Assembly: GCF_003987335.1 (NCBI RefSeq)
Contig: NZ_PIPK01000006.1
Coordinates: 1 to 64,000 of the forward strand
DNA: 64,000 nucleotides
Origin: Aliidiomarina maris
GTDB lineage: Bacteria > Pseudomonadota > Gammaproteobacteria > Enterobacterales > Alteromonadaceae
Direction of reading: 5' to 3'
Shown: positions 55,094 through 64,000 of the stretch, piece after piece
How positions within the stretch are numbered: position 1 is the stretch's first letter
Layout of the letters: each line of letters opens with the position of its first letter
Program-made: the position numbers and the translations under genes
The notes under the pieces: generated by a model
The model's input: the letters and a program-made list of their open reading frames with translations, nothing else
Databases searched by the model: none
What the model was told of the DNA's origin: nothing

Positions 55094-56869
55094 ATGCGTT
55101 TTGTATTAACTGGTTTAGCCGTCGCGGTACTCACCGCGTGTGCAGCCCCTGCTCACGATACCCAAAGCCCTAACACGACGCCAAGCCGTAGCGCCATGAC
55201 TCAAGGGGCGGCTCAGTATGATCAGCGGTTCGAGCAATTGGCTGATGCTGCCTGGCAATACCATAGTGCGCAACGCCACCCTGCCGATGGTTTACTAGAT
55301 ATTAGCCCAGAAGCTCTCGCCAACCGACACGCCACGCGTTTAGATTATTACCAGCAGTTGCAAGCCATCGATGCGGCGCAGCTGTCAGCGCAAAACCAAA
55401 TTAATTTGCACATGATTCAGTATGCGCTGGCCAACGCCATTGACGAATATGAGTTCAATGCACACCTCATGCCGATCACCAATGAGTTCGGTTTCCATAG
55501 CGCACTGGCCAGTTTACCTAACCAGGCTGGTACGCGTAATGCGCAGCAACTCGAGCAGTATTTGCAGCAACTACGCGCTATCCCCGACTATTTTGCCCAG
55601 CAAAAAGCTTACATGCGCGAAGGGATTGAAACTGGCATGACGCAACCTGCTGTGGTGCTGGCTGGCTTAACCGATGGCATTCTTGCCTATGTCACTCCAG
55701 ACCCGCGTGACAGTGTCTTTTACCGGCCTTTCCAACAACGTCCACGACATGTGTCAGAGGCTGAATTTGCTGAGTTAGAGATGGAAGCACAGACGCTGAT
55801 TGCGACCACAGTGAATGTTGCATACCAGGATTTTTACGACTTTATGCGTGACGAGTACATGCCGAATGCACGTCAAACCATTGCAGCGGTCGATTTACCA
55901 CACGGCGAGCGTTACTACGCCAATCGCGCAAAGCATTACACCACCACCGACCTTAGCCCTGCGCAAATCCATCAAATTGGGCTTGATGAAGTAGCCCGTA
56001 TTCGCCAGGAAATGGCCGCGGTGATAGCCGAAACTGGCTTCGATGGTAGCTTTGCTGACTTCACAGATTATCTGCGCACAGACCCTAAGTTTTATGCCGA
56101 AACCGCGGAAGAACTGTTAAAAGAAGCGTCATTCATCGCCAAACGTGCTGATGCTGAATTACCTGCGTTATTTAAGCTGTTACCGCGCCAACCATACGGT
56201 GTTACTGAAGTGCCTGCAGAAATTGCGCCTAACTACACCACGGGCCGCTATTCAGGCGCTCGCCGTGATGACCAAGCCGGTTTTTATTGGGTGAACACCT
56301 ATGCACTGGATCGTCGCCCATTGTACGAGCTTGAAGCATTGACTCTGCATGAAGCAGTGCCAGGCCATCATTTACAAATTGCTTTAGCCAATGAAATGAC
56401 GGATGTGCCCGACTATCGCCGTAACACCTATATATCTGCATTTGGCGAGGGCTGGGGCTTATATGCAGAATACTTAGGCTTAGAGATGGGTTTCTATACG
56501 GACCCTTACAGCAACTTTGGCCGTCTGTCATTTGAGATGTGGCGCGCAGCGCGTTTGGTGGTCGACACTGGCATGCACACCATGGGCTGGTCACGCGACC
56601 GTGCCGTTGAGTTTATGGCCAGCAACACCGCATTATCGATGCACAACGTCAACACTGAAATTGACCGTTATATTAGCTGGCCGGGTCAGGCATTGGCTTA
56701 TAAACTGGGTGAGATACAAATACGCGAGCTTCGTGCTGAGGCCGAGCAACGCCTGGGTGAGGACTTCGATATTCGTGAATTCCACCACCAAGTGCTACAG
56801 CACGGCAGTATTCCTTTACATATGCTGGAAGATAACTTGCGCCAATATATTGAGCAAGCGGCAGGCTAA
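55094..56869 (+). CDS. DUF885 family lipoprotein (zinc-peptidase-like)
   Basis: 591 aa, ATG 55094 after AAGGAG. Lipobox VAVLTAC. The conserved C-terminal core includes LHEAVPGHHLQIAL, an HExxxxH-type zinc site of the DUF885 peptidase-like family, followed by SAFGEGWGLYAEYLG with the distal Glu. EVPAEIAPNYTTGRYSGA is another family block. Members are large secreted putative metallopeptidases of unknown substrate. It fits the general picture of peptide scavenging here. It is a single gene with terminators on both sides. Confidence 0.85.
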   Translation: MRFVLTGLAVAVLTACAAPAHDTQSPNTTPSRSAMTQGAAQYDQRFEQLADAAWQYHSAQRHPADGLLDISPEALANRHATRLDYYQQLQAIDAAQLSAQNQINLHMIQYALANAIDEYEFNAHLMPITNEFGFHSALASLPNQAGTRNAQQLEQYLQQLRAIPDYFAQQKAYMREGIETGMTQPAVVLAGLTDGILAYVTPDPRDSVFYRPFQQRPRHVSEAEFAELEMEAQTLIATTVNVAYQDFYDFMRDEYMPNARQTIAAVDLPHGERYYANRAKHYTTTDLSPAQIHQIGLDEVARIRQEMAAVIAETGFDGSFADFTDYLRTDPKFYAETAEELLKEASFIAKRADAELPALFKLLPRQPYGVTEVPAEIAPNYTTGRYSGARRDDQAGFYWVNTYALDRRPLYELEALTLHEAVPGHHLQIALANEMTDVPDYRRNTYISAFGEGWGLYAEYLGLEMGFYTDPYSNFGRLSFEMWRAARLVVDTGMHTMGWSRDRAVEFMASNTALSMHNVNTEIDRYISWPGQALAYKLGEIQIRELRAEAEQRLGEDFDIREFHHQVLQHGSIPLHMLEDNLRQYIEQAAG

Positions 56870-56892
56870 ACGAATAGCTAAAAAGCGGACAT

Positions 56893-56920
56893 AAAAAAAC
56901 CAGGCAATGCCTGGTTTTTT
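56893..56920. terminator. Bidirectional terminator between DUF885 and cytochrome c4 genes
   Basis: AAAAAAACCAGGC / GCCTGGTTTTTT with a short AT loop; A tract on one side and T tract on the other, shared by the two convergent genes. Confidence 0.9.
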
Positions 56921-56940
56921 CTTATCTGCTATACAGCAAC

Positions 56941-57576
56941 TTAATATAGGCCGCTCAAGTAGCGCGACAGTAAGTCGATATCTGCATCTGTTAATTGGCT
57001 TGCCACGTCACGCATCATCGCGTTCGGGTCATTCGCACGGTCACCACTGCGGAATTGCTCAAGCATTGCACGTGTGTATTGTGCATGCTGGCCACCAATC
57101 ACTGGGAACGCAGCTAAGCCCATGCCATTACCACGCGGGCCATGACAGGCAGCACAACCAGTAATGTTGCGGTCTTCATCGCCACCAAGGTACAAACGTT
57201 GGGCGCGCGCGATTTCTTCTTCGTCTAAGTCCGTGCCGACAATGTCATGCTGCTGCGATGAGAAGTAGGCAGATAAATCTAAAATGTCTTGTTCACTTAA
57301 ACCTGATACTTGATCAGCCATCAACATGTTGTAACGACCACGTTCACCGTTAGTTTCGTTACCTAGTTGGTAATCACGTAATTGCTTAGCGATATACTTT
57401 TTGTGTTGTCCAGCAATTGTCGGGAAATCACCAGCAGGGCTGTTTCCGTCTGCACCATGACATGCTGCACAGGTTTGCGACAATTCTTGACCACGCTCTG
57501 CGTTACCCTGTTGTTGGGCGATCGCGGCATGACTGGCAAAAAACACTAAACCACATAAAATTGCGAGTTTTTTCAT
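56941..57576 (-). CDS. Diheme cytochrome c4
   Basis: 211 aa from ATG 57576 (upstream ATG 57597 is less likely). Signal peptide (MKKLAILCGLVFFASHAAIA), then two similar halves, each with a CxxCH heme site (TCAACHGADGN near residue 40; GCAACHGPRGNGMG near 140) and an axial Met (near MLMADQVSGLS and MMRDVASQLT). This is the cytochrome c4 family, electron donor to terminal oxidases such as cbb3. It is encoded next to engB and polA, an arrangement often seen in gammaproteobacteria. Confidence 0.92.
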   Translation of the reverse strand: MKKLAILCGLVFFASHAAIAQQQGNAERGQELSQTCAACHGADGNSPAGDFPTIAGQHKKYIAKQLRDYQLGNETNGERGRYNMLMADQVSGLSEQDILDLSAYFSSQQHDIVGTDLDEEEIARAQRLYLGGDEDRNITGCAACHGPRGNGMGLAAFPVIGGQHAQYTRAMLEQFRSGDRANDPNAMMRDVASQLTDADIDLLSRYLSGLY

Positions 57577-57765
57577 GACTTGTATCTCTGCATCCATTAA
57601 GGGCGGCTGCCCAGACCTTGGTCTTAAGTTTAAATAATTCTAAATAGTATTTTACACGAATCTACGCATGAATAAATGCCTAATCGGCGATAAGCGCCGA
57701 TTCAGGTAGCTCAGTTAGGTGAAATCCTGCATAATACGCGGCCAATTTCTGTACTGAGGTGTACC

Positions 57766-58410
57766 GTGACAGACTCTCCAATTAACTTTAGTCAGGCGCG
57801 TTTTTTAACCAGCGCCCCCAATATACGTCAATTACCGGCGGACGAAGGGATTGAAGTCGCTTTTGCCGGACGCTCAAACGCAGGAAAATCAAGTGCATTA
57901 AATGCATTGACCCGCCAACGCCAACTGGCGCGTACTAGTAAAACGCCGGGCCGCACGCAATTGATCAATGTGTTCACACTGACTGAGTCTCAACGCTTGA
58001 TTGATTTACCCGGCTACGGCTTTGCCAAAGTACCGCTGGAAATCAAATTGAAGTGGCAGAAATCGTTGGGCGAATACTTGCAAATGCGTAAGTGCTTACG
58101 CGGCTTGGTAGTTTTGATGGATATTCGCCACCCGTTTAAAGACCTCGATCAAGAGCTTATTCATTGGGCGGTGTCTAGCAACATTGCGGTACTCGCGGTA
58201 CTGACCAAAGCGGACAAGCTCAAGTCGGGCGCGCGTAAAAAAGCCCTTATGCAGGCGGAAGAAGCAGTGCCAGCCTTTGGCGGTGACGTTAAAGTCATCA
58301 CCTTCAGCTCCACCAGTAAGCACGGCTTACCGCAATTAGAAGACACTCTTAGTCAATGGTTAAATCAAGATGACGCAGGACAACACGATAGCCCTATCGA
58401 CGTGGCTTAA
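57766..58410 (+). CDS. engB: Ribosome-biogenesis GTPase EngB (YihA/YsxC)
   Basis: 214 aa with a GTG start at 57766, GAGGTG upstream. G1 is [15 protein letters not shown]2/G3 are [12 protein letters not shown] and [12 protein letters not shown]4 is [10 protein letters not shown], all conserved. It is an essential GTPase for 50S subunit assembly. The last ~40 bp overlap the next gene, which starts in another frame, so the two are probably co-translated. The 190 bp between this gene and cytochrome c4 holds both divergent promoters. Confidence 0.93.
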   Translation: MTDSPINFSQARFLTSAPNIRQLPADEGIEVAFAGRSNAGKSSALNALTRQRQLARTSKTPGRTQLINVFTLTESQRLIDLPGYGFAKVPLEIKLKWQKSLGEYLQMRKCLRGLVVLMDIRHPFKDLDQELIHWAVSSNIAVLAVLTKADKLKSGARKKALMQAEEAVPAFGGDVKVITFSSTSKHGLPQLEDTLSQWLNQDDAGQHDSPIDVA

Positions 58411-59314
58411 GCTCTTTTTACTCGCCCTGGTCTGGGGCAGCTCTTTTATGCTGATTAAAAAAGGCTTGTTGGTGTATACACCAACCGAAGTAGCGGCTAT
58501 TCGTCTAGCGGCTGCAGCCGCTGCGCTGGCCCCCTTTGCGCTGCTGCGTTTACACCGGGTAAAAGGCAAGCAGTGGTTGGTACTACTGTCAGTGGGCATG
58601 ACAGGTAGCTTATTACCTGCGTTTTTGTTCGCCTTTGCGCAAACGCAATTAGACAGTGGCGTCACGGGCGCATTGAACGCACTCACGCCGCTGTTTACGC
58701 TTATTGTAGGCGCGTTATTTTTCGCCCAACGCATTGCACCAAAAACATTGGTTGGCTTGTCGATAGGCTTTGCTGGCACCGCTTTGTTGGTGCTGATTCA
58801 AGGTAGCGGTGAGCTGAGCTTAAATGCCTATGCACTGTTTATCGTACTGGCGACGATTTGCTACGGTTTAAACTTAAACTTTATCAAACAGTATTTGCCC
58901 AACCTAAGCCCTGTCACCATTACCGGCGTGTCGCTGCTGATGGTGTTGCCCGTGGCGATTATTTATTTGGCAGGTCCAGGCGAAGTGGGCACCAAGCTAA
59001 GTGCTGCGAGCGATATGCAAGCTTGGTGGTCGCTGGCGGCGGTCATCGCTCTAGGCGTAGTCGGCACTGCCTTAGCGTTGATTCTATTTAACCACGTGGT
59101 GCAAATCGCCAATACCACCTTTGCCAGCTCTGTCACTTACTTAATCCCGATTGTAGCCGTGAGCTTAGGCCTGCTCGATGGCGAAATCATCACGCTGTTC
59201 CAAGTCGCTGGTATGGGCTTAATTCTGGTTGGGGTTTGGATAGCCAACCGCCAAAGCAGCAAACCAATTGCTGCAACCCCCAATCAAGTTGGCGCTAGCG
59301 AAGCAGCACGTTAA
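58370..59314 (+). CDS. DMT superfamily (EamA) transporter
   Basis: 314 aa, ATG 58370, overlapping engB by 41 bp. It has ten helices in two EamA repeats: [15 protein letters not shown] starts repeat one; the second begins near [19 protein letters not shown], and [20 protein letters not shown] is the usual closing motif. It is probably a metabolite or amino-acid exporter. It occupies the engB-polA gap, where enterics carry the Spot 42 small RNA. Confidence 0.88.
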   Translation: MTQDNTIALSTWLKLFLLALVWGSSFMLIKKGLLVYTPTEVAAIRLAAAAAALAPFALLRLHRVKGKQWLVLLSVGMTGSLLPAFLFAFAQTQLDSGVTGALNALTPLFTLIVGALFFAQRIAPKTLVGLSIGFAGTALLVLIQGSGELSLNAYALFIVLATICYGLNLNFIKQYLPNLSPVTITGVSLLMVLPVAIIYLAGPGEVGTKLSAASDMQAWWSLAAVIALGVVGTALALILFNHVVQIANTTFASSVTYLIPIVAVSLGLLDGEIITLFQVAGMGLILVGVWIANRQSSKPIAATPNQVGASEAAR

Positions 59315-59327
59315 TTTACATAGCGAA

Positions 59328-59357
59328 AGAAAAAGGGCACGCCATGTGCCCTTTTTT
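59328..59357. terminator. Bidirectional terminator between the EamA gene and polA
   Basis: AAAGGGCAC / GTGCCCTTT with a 5-base loop, flanked by an A tract and a T tract; it ends both convergent transcripts. Confidence 0.9.
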
Positions 59358-59372
59358 CTGCTCGTGAACCCG

Positions 59373-62153
59373 CTAGTGAGCTTGGTCCCAGTTATCACCA
59401 ACACCCGCTTCAGCAATCAAGGGCACATCTAAGTTTGCTGCTTCTTGCATCACAGCACATAGCTTAGGTACGACGCTGTCTAGTGCTTGATGTTTAATTT
59501 CAAAAACTAATTCATCGTGCACCTGCATGGTCATGATCACGTCATCATTGTTTTGCTCAGCTATCCAATCTGCCACTGCAATCATCGCGCGCTTAATAAT
59601 ATCTGCCGCAGTGCCCTGCATTGGCGCGTTGATAGCCGCGCGCTCAGCCGCCTTTTTGCGCGGAATATTGCGCGCCTTGATGTCGGGCAAATACAGACGG
59701 CGGCCATACAAAGTTTCCACATAGCCATGCTCAGCGGCCGTGCTTCGTGTGCGCTCCATATAATCCTGCACGCCAGGGAAACGCTCGAAGTAGATGTCCA
59801 TATAATGCTGGGCGTCATTGCGGCCAATGTTCAACTGACGGGCTAAACCAAAAGCTGACATCCCGTAAATTAGACCGAAGTTCACTGCTTTCGCGCGGCG
59901 ACGCTGCTCGCTACTGACCTCGTCGAGACCAACGCCAAATACTTCTGCCGCCGTGGCGCGGTGAATATCGAGCCCTTTGGCAAACGCATCCAGCAAACCT
60001 TTGTCTTGTGACAAATGCGCCATAATGCGCAGTTCAATCTGGCTATAGTCGATAGCCACAACTTTGTACCCTTCGGGTGCAACGAAAGCTTGGCGCACGC
60101 GACGTCCTGCCTCATTGCGAATCGGGATATTCTGCAAATTCGGGTCACTGGAGGACAAACGCCCGGTCGCAGCGACGGCTTGATGATAAGACGTGTGAAT
60201 CCGGCCTGAGCTCGGCACCATCACTTTGGGTAGCTTATCCGTGTACGTTGACTTTAGCTTGGCCATCCCACGCTGTTGCAAAATAAGTGCGGGTAATGGG
60301 TAATCCAGTGCCAATTCCTGCAGCACTTCTTCTGCGGTACTTGGCGCACCTTTCGGCGTCTTTTTGCGCACTGGAAGTTCCAGCTTTTCGAACAAGATTT
60401 GCTGCAACTGCTTGGTAGAATTTAGATTAAATTCCTCGCCTGCAATAGCATAGGCTTCCTGCTCAATTTCTTTTAATGACTGGGCCAGTTCTTTGCTTTG
60501 CTGCGCCAGCAACGTGGGGTCAATCATCACCCCGTGGCGCTCCATACCCGCTAAAATGCTCAGCACAGGTAACTCAAGCTCAGTAAGCACTTTCTTTAAG
60601 CCCGGCTCATTCGCAAGCTTGTCCCACAGCACGTTATGTAAGCGCAGGGTCACATCGGCGTCTTCAGCGGCATATGGAGCGGCTTGAGCCAAATCAATTT
60701 GGTTAAAGGTCAGTTGCTTAGCGCCCTTACCAGCAATATCTTGAAAACTAATGGGCTTATGGTTGAGGTACTGAAGGCTCAGGGTATCCATATCATGGCG
60801 TGAACTGACGCTGTTCAGGACATAAGAAGCCAACATGGTGTCATTCAAAATACCCCGTAATTGAATGCCACAATTGGCTAGAATATGCATATCATATTTG
60901 AGGTTTTGACCCACCTTGCGCGGTGTCGCGTCTTCTAAGATCGGCTTTAACGCTTCAAGTACCGTGTCGCGGTCTAATTGCGCGGGTGCATCCAGGTAAT
61001 CATGCGCCAATGGCAAATACGCAGCTTCACCCTCAGCGACGGCAAAGGACATCCCAACCAAACGTGCCTGCATGTAATTGAGGCTGGTCGTTTCGGTATC
61101 AAGGGCCCACACCTCGGCGTGCTTAAGCTTATCTAACCAGCGGTCAAAATCCGCTTGGGTCAATATGGTTTCATACTGACTGGTATCAATCCGCTGCTCT
61201 GGCGCTGCTTGCTCCGCACCGGCTTGTTTTTGCTGCGGCTCAATGCCCAGCACTTGGTCGGTGACCGGACCTTGTTCAAGTACCTCACCTAACCAGCGAC
61301 GGAATTCGCACTGACCATATAACGCAATTAGGCGTTCGGTGTCGGCAGCCTGTATGGTTAATTGCTCTGGCGTGAAATCGAGCGCAACGTCTTCACGAAT
61401 CGTAGCGAGGTCACGCGACAACAATAGCTGGTCTTTAAATTCTGCCAGTTTCTGCGGCATACTCTTAGCGCCACGGAAACTCAACTCAGTGATTTTCTGC
61501 GGTTCAGCCAGCATGGCGTCAATACTTGTCATGCCTTGCAACATAGCCTGCGCGGTTTTATCACCAACCCCAGGTAAACCAGGAATATTATCTGAGCTGT
61601 CTCCCATCAAGGCTAAGTAATCAATGATCTGCTCAGGGCTTACACCAAATTTCTTATGCACCCCTTCAATGTCCATCACCGTATCTGTCATGGTGTTAAT
61701 CAAAATCGTGTGCTCACCCACGAGCTGCGCCATGTCTTTATCGCCGGTGCTAATCAGTGTGGTGCGGCCTTCTGCTTCAGCTTGACGCGCTAACGTGCCA
61801 ATCACATCGTCCGCTTCAACGCCATCAATACACAGCAGTGGCAAACCCATCGCCCGCACAATCTCATGCAACGGGGCAATTTGTGAACGCAAGTCATCAG
61901 GCATTGGCGGCCTGTTGGCTTTGTACTCTGCGTACATGTCATTGCGAAATGTCTTACCTTTAGCGTCGAACACCACCGCCATGTGGCTGGGTTCGTAGCG
62001 CTTGAGCAGACTACGCAACATATTCACCACCCCATAAATAGCACCTGTGGGTTCGCCCGCGCTATTGGTTAGGTGGGGCGGCGCATGGTAAGCGCGAAAT
62101 AAATATGAGGAGCCATCAACCAAGATGAATGGGTTATGCGGGATTTGGGTCAT
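59373..62153 (-). CDS. polA: DNA polymerase I
   Basis: 926 aa from ATG 62153 (E. coli Pol I is 928), chosen because homology starts at [18 protein letters not shown]; an upstream extension to 62213 looks non-coding. The 5' nuclease domain is complete ([40 protein letters not shown]). The 3'-5' exonuclease motif [13 protein letters not shown] keeps its Asp and Glu. Polymerase motif A is [15 protein letters not shown] is [20 protein letters not shown] is VHDELVFE. No lesions. Upstream are two DnaA boxes. Confidence 0.96.
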   Translation of the reverse strand: MTQIPHNPFILVDGSSYLFRAYHAPPHLTNSAGEPTGAIYGVVNMLRSLLKRYEPSHMAVVFDAKGKTFRNDMYAEYKANRPPMPDDLRSQIAPLHEIVRAMGLPLLCIDGVEADDVIGTLARQAEAEGRTTLISTGDKDMAQLVGEHTILINTMTDTVMDIEGVHKKFGVSPEQIIDYLALMGDSSDNIPGLPGVGDKTAQAMLQGMTSIDAMLAEPQKITELSFRGAKSMPQKLAEFKDQLLLSRDLATIREDVALDFTPEQLTIQAADTERLIALYGQCEFRRWLGEVLEQGPVTDQVLGIEPQQKQAGAEQAAPEQRIDTSQYETILTQADFDRWLDKLKHAEVWALDTETTSLNYMQARLVGMSFAVAEGEAAYLPLAHDYLDAPAQLDRDTVLEALKPILEDATPRKVGQNLKYDMHILANCGIQLRGILNDTMLASYVLNSVSSRHDMDTLSLQYLNHKPISFQDIAGKGAKQLTFNQIDLAQAAPYAAEDADVTLRLHNVLWDKLANEPGLKKVLTELELPVLSILAGMERHGVMIDPTLLAQQSKELAQSLKEIEQEAYAIAGEEFNLNSTKQLQQILFEKLELPVRKKTPKGAPSTAEEVLQELALDYPLPALILQQRGMAKLKSTYTDKLPKVMVPSSGRIHTSYHQAVAATGRLSSSDPNLQNIPIRNEAGRRVRQAFVAPEGYKVVAIDYSQIELRIMAHLSQDKGLLDAFAKGLDIHRATAAEVFGVGLDEVSSEQRRRAKAVNFGLIYGMSAFGLARQLNIGRNDAQHYMDIYFERFPGVQDYMERTRSTAAEHGYVETLYGRRLYLPDIKARNIPRKKAAERAAINAPMQGTAADIIKRAMIAVADWIAEQNNDDVIMTMQVHDELVFEIKHQALDSVVPKLCAVMQEAANLDVPLIAEAGVGDNWDQAH

Positions 62154-62253
62154 GAAAAACGTCGCCTGCTTGCGGTGAAAAGTTCTGCCTATAGCATGCC
62201 ACGCAAATGCCAATTTTCCTAGGTAGAATCAGTGTTGCAACGCTACGGCCAGC

Positions 62254-62273
62254 TGTGAATAAGCTGTGCATAA
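62254..62273. promoter_or_regulatory. Two adjacent DnaA boxes upstream of polA
   Basis: TGTGAATAA (62254-62262) and TGTGCATAA (62265-62273) are the complements of TTATTCACA and TTATGCACA, both perfect matches to the TTATNCACA consensus, two bases apart and in the same orientation, 101 bp before the polA start. Confidence 0.6.
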
Positions 62274-62571
62274 GTGTGTGGGAAACGTTAAACCTACCGT
62301 ATCTAGTTAAATAGACGCAGTATCGAAGAAGAAAAAAATAAAGTTCAAAAAATTCAAGGCGTTACTTCAGGAAGCCAGGGTACAACGAGTTTTAATGCAG
62401 GCTTTTTTAAGCCTTATTATTTGCTGTGGACATTGAATTTAAAGCGCTGGTATTTTGCACACCATGATGGCTTCATTTCAGTCCTTAGCATGTCCGCGAT
62501 GACGACTTTTTCGCTCGCGGGTTTGCAACATTACCATAGTGCGGGTGAAGTGCCAGCATTATTTGGCAATA
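62274..62571. other. Gene-free region between polA and the DUF945 terminator
   Basis: No credible gene. It contains a hairpin AGGCTT-TTTT-AAGCCT at 62399-62414 and a second, CCGCGA ... TCGCGG, near 62493-62519. The rest is AT-rich and presumably holds part of the polA promoter. Confidence 0.35.
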
Positions 62572-62614
62572 AAAAACCTGGCTCTTATAGTTATAAAAAC
62601 TGAGCCAGGTTTTT
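62572..62614 (-). terminator. Terminator of the DUF945 gene
   Basis: AAAAACCTGGCTC / GAGCCAGGTTTTT, a 13-bp stem; on the minus strand it is followed by T-rich sequence. It lies 16 bp after the DUF945 stop. Confidence 0.85.
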
Positions 62615-62629
62615 CAATACGTTAGTACC

Positions 62630-63829
62630 TTACTGTGGCAGATCTAACGGCTCACCGTTGACCAACATATTGCCTTCGCGCAGTTCTACCACCCAAGGTA
62701 GCTCGCCTGACACCAGGCCTGATAAAGGCATCAGCAATAACACCGGTAAGTCTTCAACAATTAAATTGCCTTGAAAAATATTGTCATCTGCTTCAGGGTC
62801 AAAGCCAGTACTAAAGTCGAGATCTTCACGCAAGGTGAAACTACCATTCGCAACCAAGTTACCCATTTGGCCCATAGTCAGGCGCAGGTTGTCAATATTC
62901 AGCGCCGACTGTTGCTGTTGTAAATTCACCAGAAAATCATTGATTGCATCAGGGTCTTTGCTATTTTCCTGCCAAGTGCGGAACGCGCTAAATGACAGTT
63001 CCGATGTACTGGTTTCTAATTCGAAGACACCAGTCACACCGTAGGCGTCATACTCGTTGACCATTAAATTGGCTGTGCCAGCGACATAATCGCCATTGCG
63101 CTGCATATCAATGTCGGAGCTAAAGTCGCGCATGCTGACCACAGGCTCAGCCGCATCGGTATAGTAGATGTGGTCAATACTAAAGCGCGCGGTCGAGGCA
63201 TCGAATAGACCATCATCGCCAACGTCTGTATGCGAACGCATTTGCACGTTTTCAAAACGCAACTTTTGATTGGCATCAACCCCGGTGTCTGGCGCACCGA
63301 GTAGCATCTCAATCCAGTCAATGGTCAGTTGCGAGTGCTGGTCGCTATCACGTAACACCACGTCGACATCAAAAGCCGCCACGCGGTATTGTAAACCTAT
63401 ATTTTGGTCATCGAAGTTCACTTCCGGTACATGGTAGGTCAAGCTCAAGCCACCCAGCCCGACGCGACCATCAAGGGTAATCGCTTGCCCTTCGAACAAA
63501 CGCTGGTTGACATCAAACTCACCTACGATGCCGGTGATTTCACCGGTCACGCTGGCGCGTAACGCGCCATGGCGCAAATTCATGGTATGGGTGAATGCAA
63601 CTTGCTCATCCTCAATGTCCATTGAGAATGAAACCACACCTTCTGAGCGCCAGAAGCTGGTGTCGTGCCAAGTTAAGTCAACGTCGACTTCAGGGTTTTG
63701 CTGCTGATACGCTTCAAGTTGCTGCGACGCGATATCGCGCATTTTAGAGCCGGTGATTGCGACCAGCGCCACGTATGTTATCCCTACAATGACGGCTAGG
63801 CCAACTAACCACTTGATCGAACGAGCCAT
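62630..63829 (-). CDS. DUF945 (YdgA-like) membrane-anchored protein
   Basis: 399 aa, ATG 63829 with GGAAATACC upstream. One N-terminal membrane helix (WLVGLAVIVGITYVALVAI), then a long, largely beta-strand domain: LRHGALRASVTGEITGIVG, LEMLLGAPDTG-like segments and FDFSTGFDPEADDNIFQGN. This is the DUF945/YdgA organisation, a periplasmic-facing protein of unknown function (E. coli YdgA is a swarming-related inner-membrane protein). It is followed by its own terminator and preceded by another minus-strand gene cut by the window edge. Confidence 0.75.
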   Translation of the reverse strand: MARSIKWLVGLAVIVGITYVALVAITGSKMRDIASQQLEAYQQQNPEVDVDLTWHDTSFWRSEGVVSFSMDIEDEQVAFTHTMNLRHGALRASVTGEITGIVGEFDVNQRLFEGQAITLDGRVGLGGLSLTYHVPEVNFDDQNIGLQYRVAAFDVDVVLRDSDQHSQLTIDWIEMLLGAPDTGVDANQKLRFENVQMRSHTDVGDDGLFDASTARFSIDHIYYTDAAEPVVSMRDFSSDIDMQRNGDYVAGTANLMVNEYDAYGVTGVFELETSTSELSFSAFRTWQENSKDPDAINDFLVNLQQQQSALNIDNLRLTMGQMGNLVANGSFTLREDLDFSTGFDPEADDNIFQGNLIVEDLPVLLLMPLSGLVSGELPWVVELREGNMLVNGEPLDLPQ

Positions 63830-63886
63830 GGTATTTCCTTTTCTAGTTGTGGCGCATACGTCGCCGCATGCGCAGTTCGTTATTGT

Positions 63887-64000
63887 TTAGCTGCGCCGAA
63901 ACAGGCGATTCAGCACACCGCTGCTTGGTTCAGCTTTTTTATTAATGCGTTGCATGAAGCCTTCCCACTGCTGGTACAAGCCTTGTTCGGCCACTTGGTC
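63887..64000 (-). CDS. C-terminal end of an unidentified gene (partial)
   Basis: An open minus-strand frame runs in from the window edge, reads VAEQGLYQQWEGFMQRINKK and ends SSGVLNRLFRRS before TAA at 63887-63889. Only 37 residues are visible and I do not recognise them. It precedes the DUF945 gene by 57 bp on the same strand. Confidence 0.45.
   Translation of the reverse strand, partial: DQVAEQGLYQQWEGFMQRINKKAEPSSGVLNRLFRRS

Noticed and set aside
62371-62420. AGGGTACA followed by a hairpin and T-rich stretch near polA, reminiscent of the Spot 42 5' end
   Set aside because: Only about eight bases match, the position relative to polA is wrong, and the remaining Spot 42 sequence is absent.

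Overview
The window looks like a chromosomal stretch of a marine gammaproteobacterium of the Alteromonadales, most likely the Idiomarina/Pseudidiomarina group. This is inferred from roughly 50% GC, a polA / engB / cytochrome c4 / yihI / DUF2489 neighbourhood, many secreted peptidases and amidohydrolases, and abundant c-di-GMP and chemotaxis genes. There is no rRNA gene, no intact tRNA, no CRISPR array and no prophage. No database search was possible, so taxonomy and family names rest on recognised motifs.

Layout. 0-6.5 kb is a decayed stretch: a 5'-truncated EAL-CBS-GGDEF gene, an intact secreted GDPD phosphodiesterase, a TonB receptor frameshifted at a G8 run, and a PAS-chemoreceptor with an in-frame TAG. 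6.4-9.6 kb holds a CYP152-type P450, a small membrane protein, a four-helix-bundle protein and an SDR dehydrogenase. 9.7-14.1 kb is a nitrogen/amide cluster: an asparagine-synthetase-like amidotransferase related to the N-acetylglutaminylglutamine amide (NAGGN) enzyme, transcribed divergently from a RimK-like ATP-grasp ligase and an EgtC/YafJ-type amidotransferase, followed by a PII protein that lacks the uridylylation tyrosine and whose downstream partner (probably amtB) is reduced to a start codon and a few residues. 14-19.4 kb is a scar region: a broken chemoreceptor, an intact Cache chemoreceptor, and a diguanylate cyclase whose two ends (16.86-17.01 and 19.28-19.42 kb) flank about 2.3 kb of AT-rich foreign DNA with a GNAT gene and two degraded IS3-family transposases.

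19.4-30 kb: a PagL-like lipid A deacylase, a large periplasmic-propeller diguanylate cyclase, a YeiH-type transporter, dinG, a GGDEF-EAL protein, a ChaC-like cyclotransferase, another diguanylate cyclase and a DUF1328 mini-protein too short for ordinary ORF cut-offs. 30-42.4 kb: a phosphatase, a DUF962/Mpo1 protein, a 5'-nucleotidase lipoprotein, a DUF389 membrane protein, pheA, a serine hydrolase, a penicillin-acylase-like lipoprotein, an isochorismatase-like hydrolase and a QmcA-like SPFH protein. 42.5-51.7 kb is a long minus-strand run: cysE, cysK, a degenerate beta-lactamase-like membrane protein, a NaChBac-type channel, and a tightly coupled amidohydrolase / gamma-glutamyltransferase / amidohydrolase set. 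51.8-64 kb: another amidohydrolase, DUF2489, yihI, a long gene-free stretch, a DUF885 peptidase-like lipoprotein, cytochrome c4, engB, a DMT transporter, polA (with two consensus DnaA boxes upstream), DUF945 and the tail of one more gene.

Themes: c-di-GMP turnover (two predicted cyclases, one probable phosphodiesterase and two broken loci), glutamate/glutamine/gamma-glutamyl chemistry (asnO-like, RimK-like, EgtC-like, PII, ChaC, GGT), and peptide scavenging (amidohydrolases, DUF885, acylase). The least ordinary features are the asnO/RimK/EgtC-like cluster with its unusual PII, and the mosaic of broken genes in the first 20 kb.
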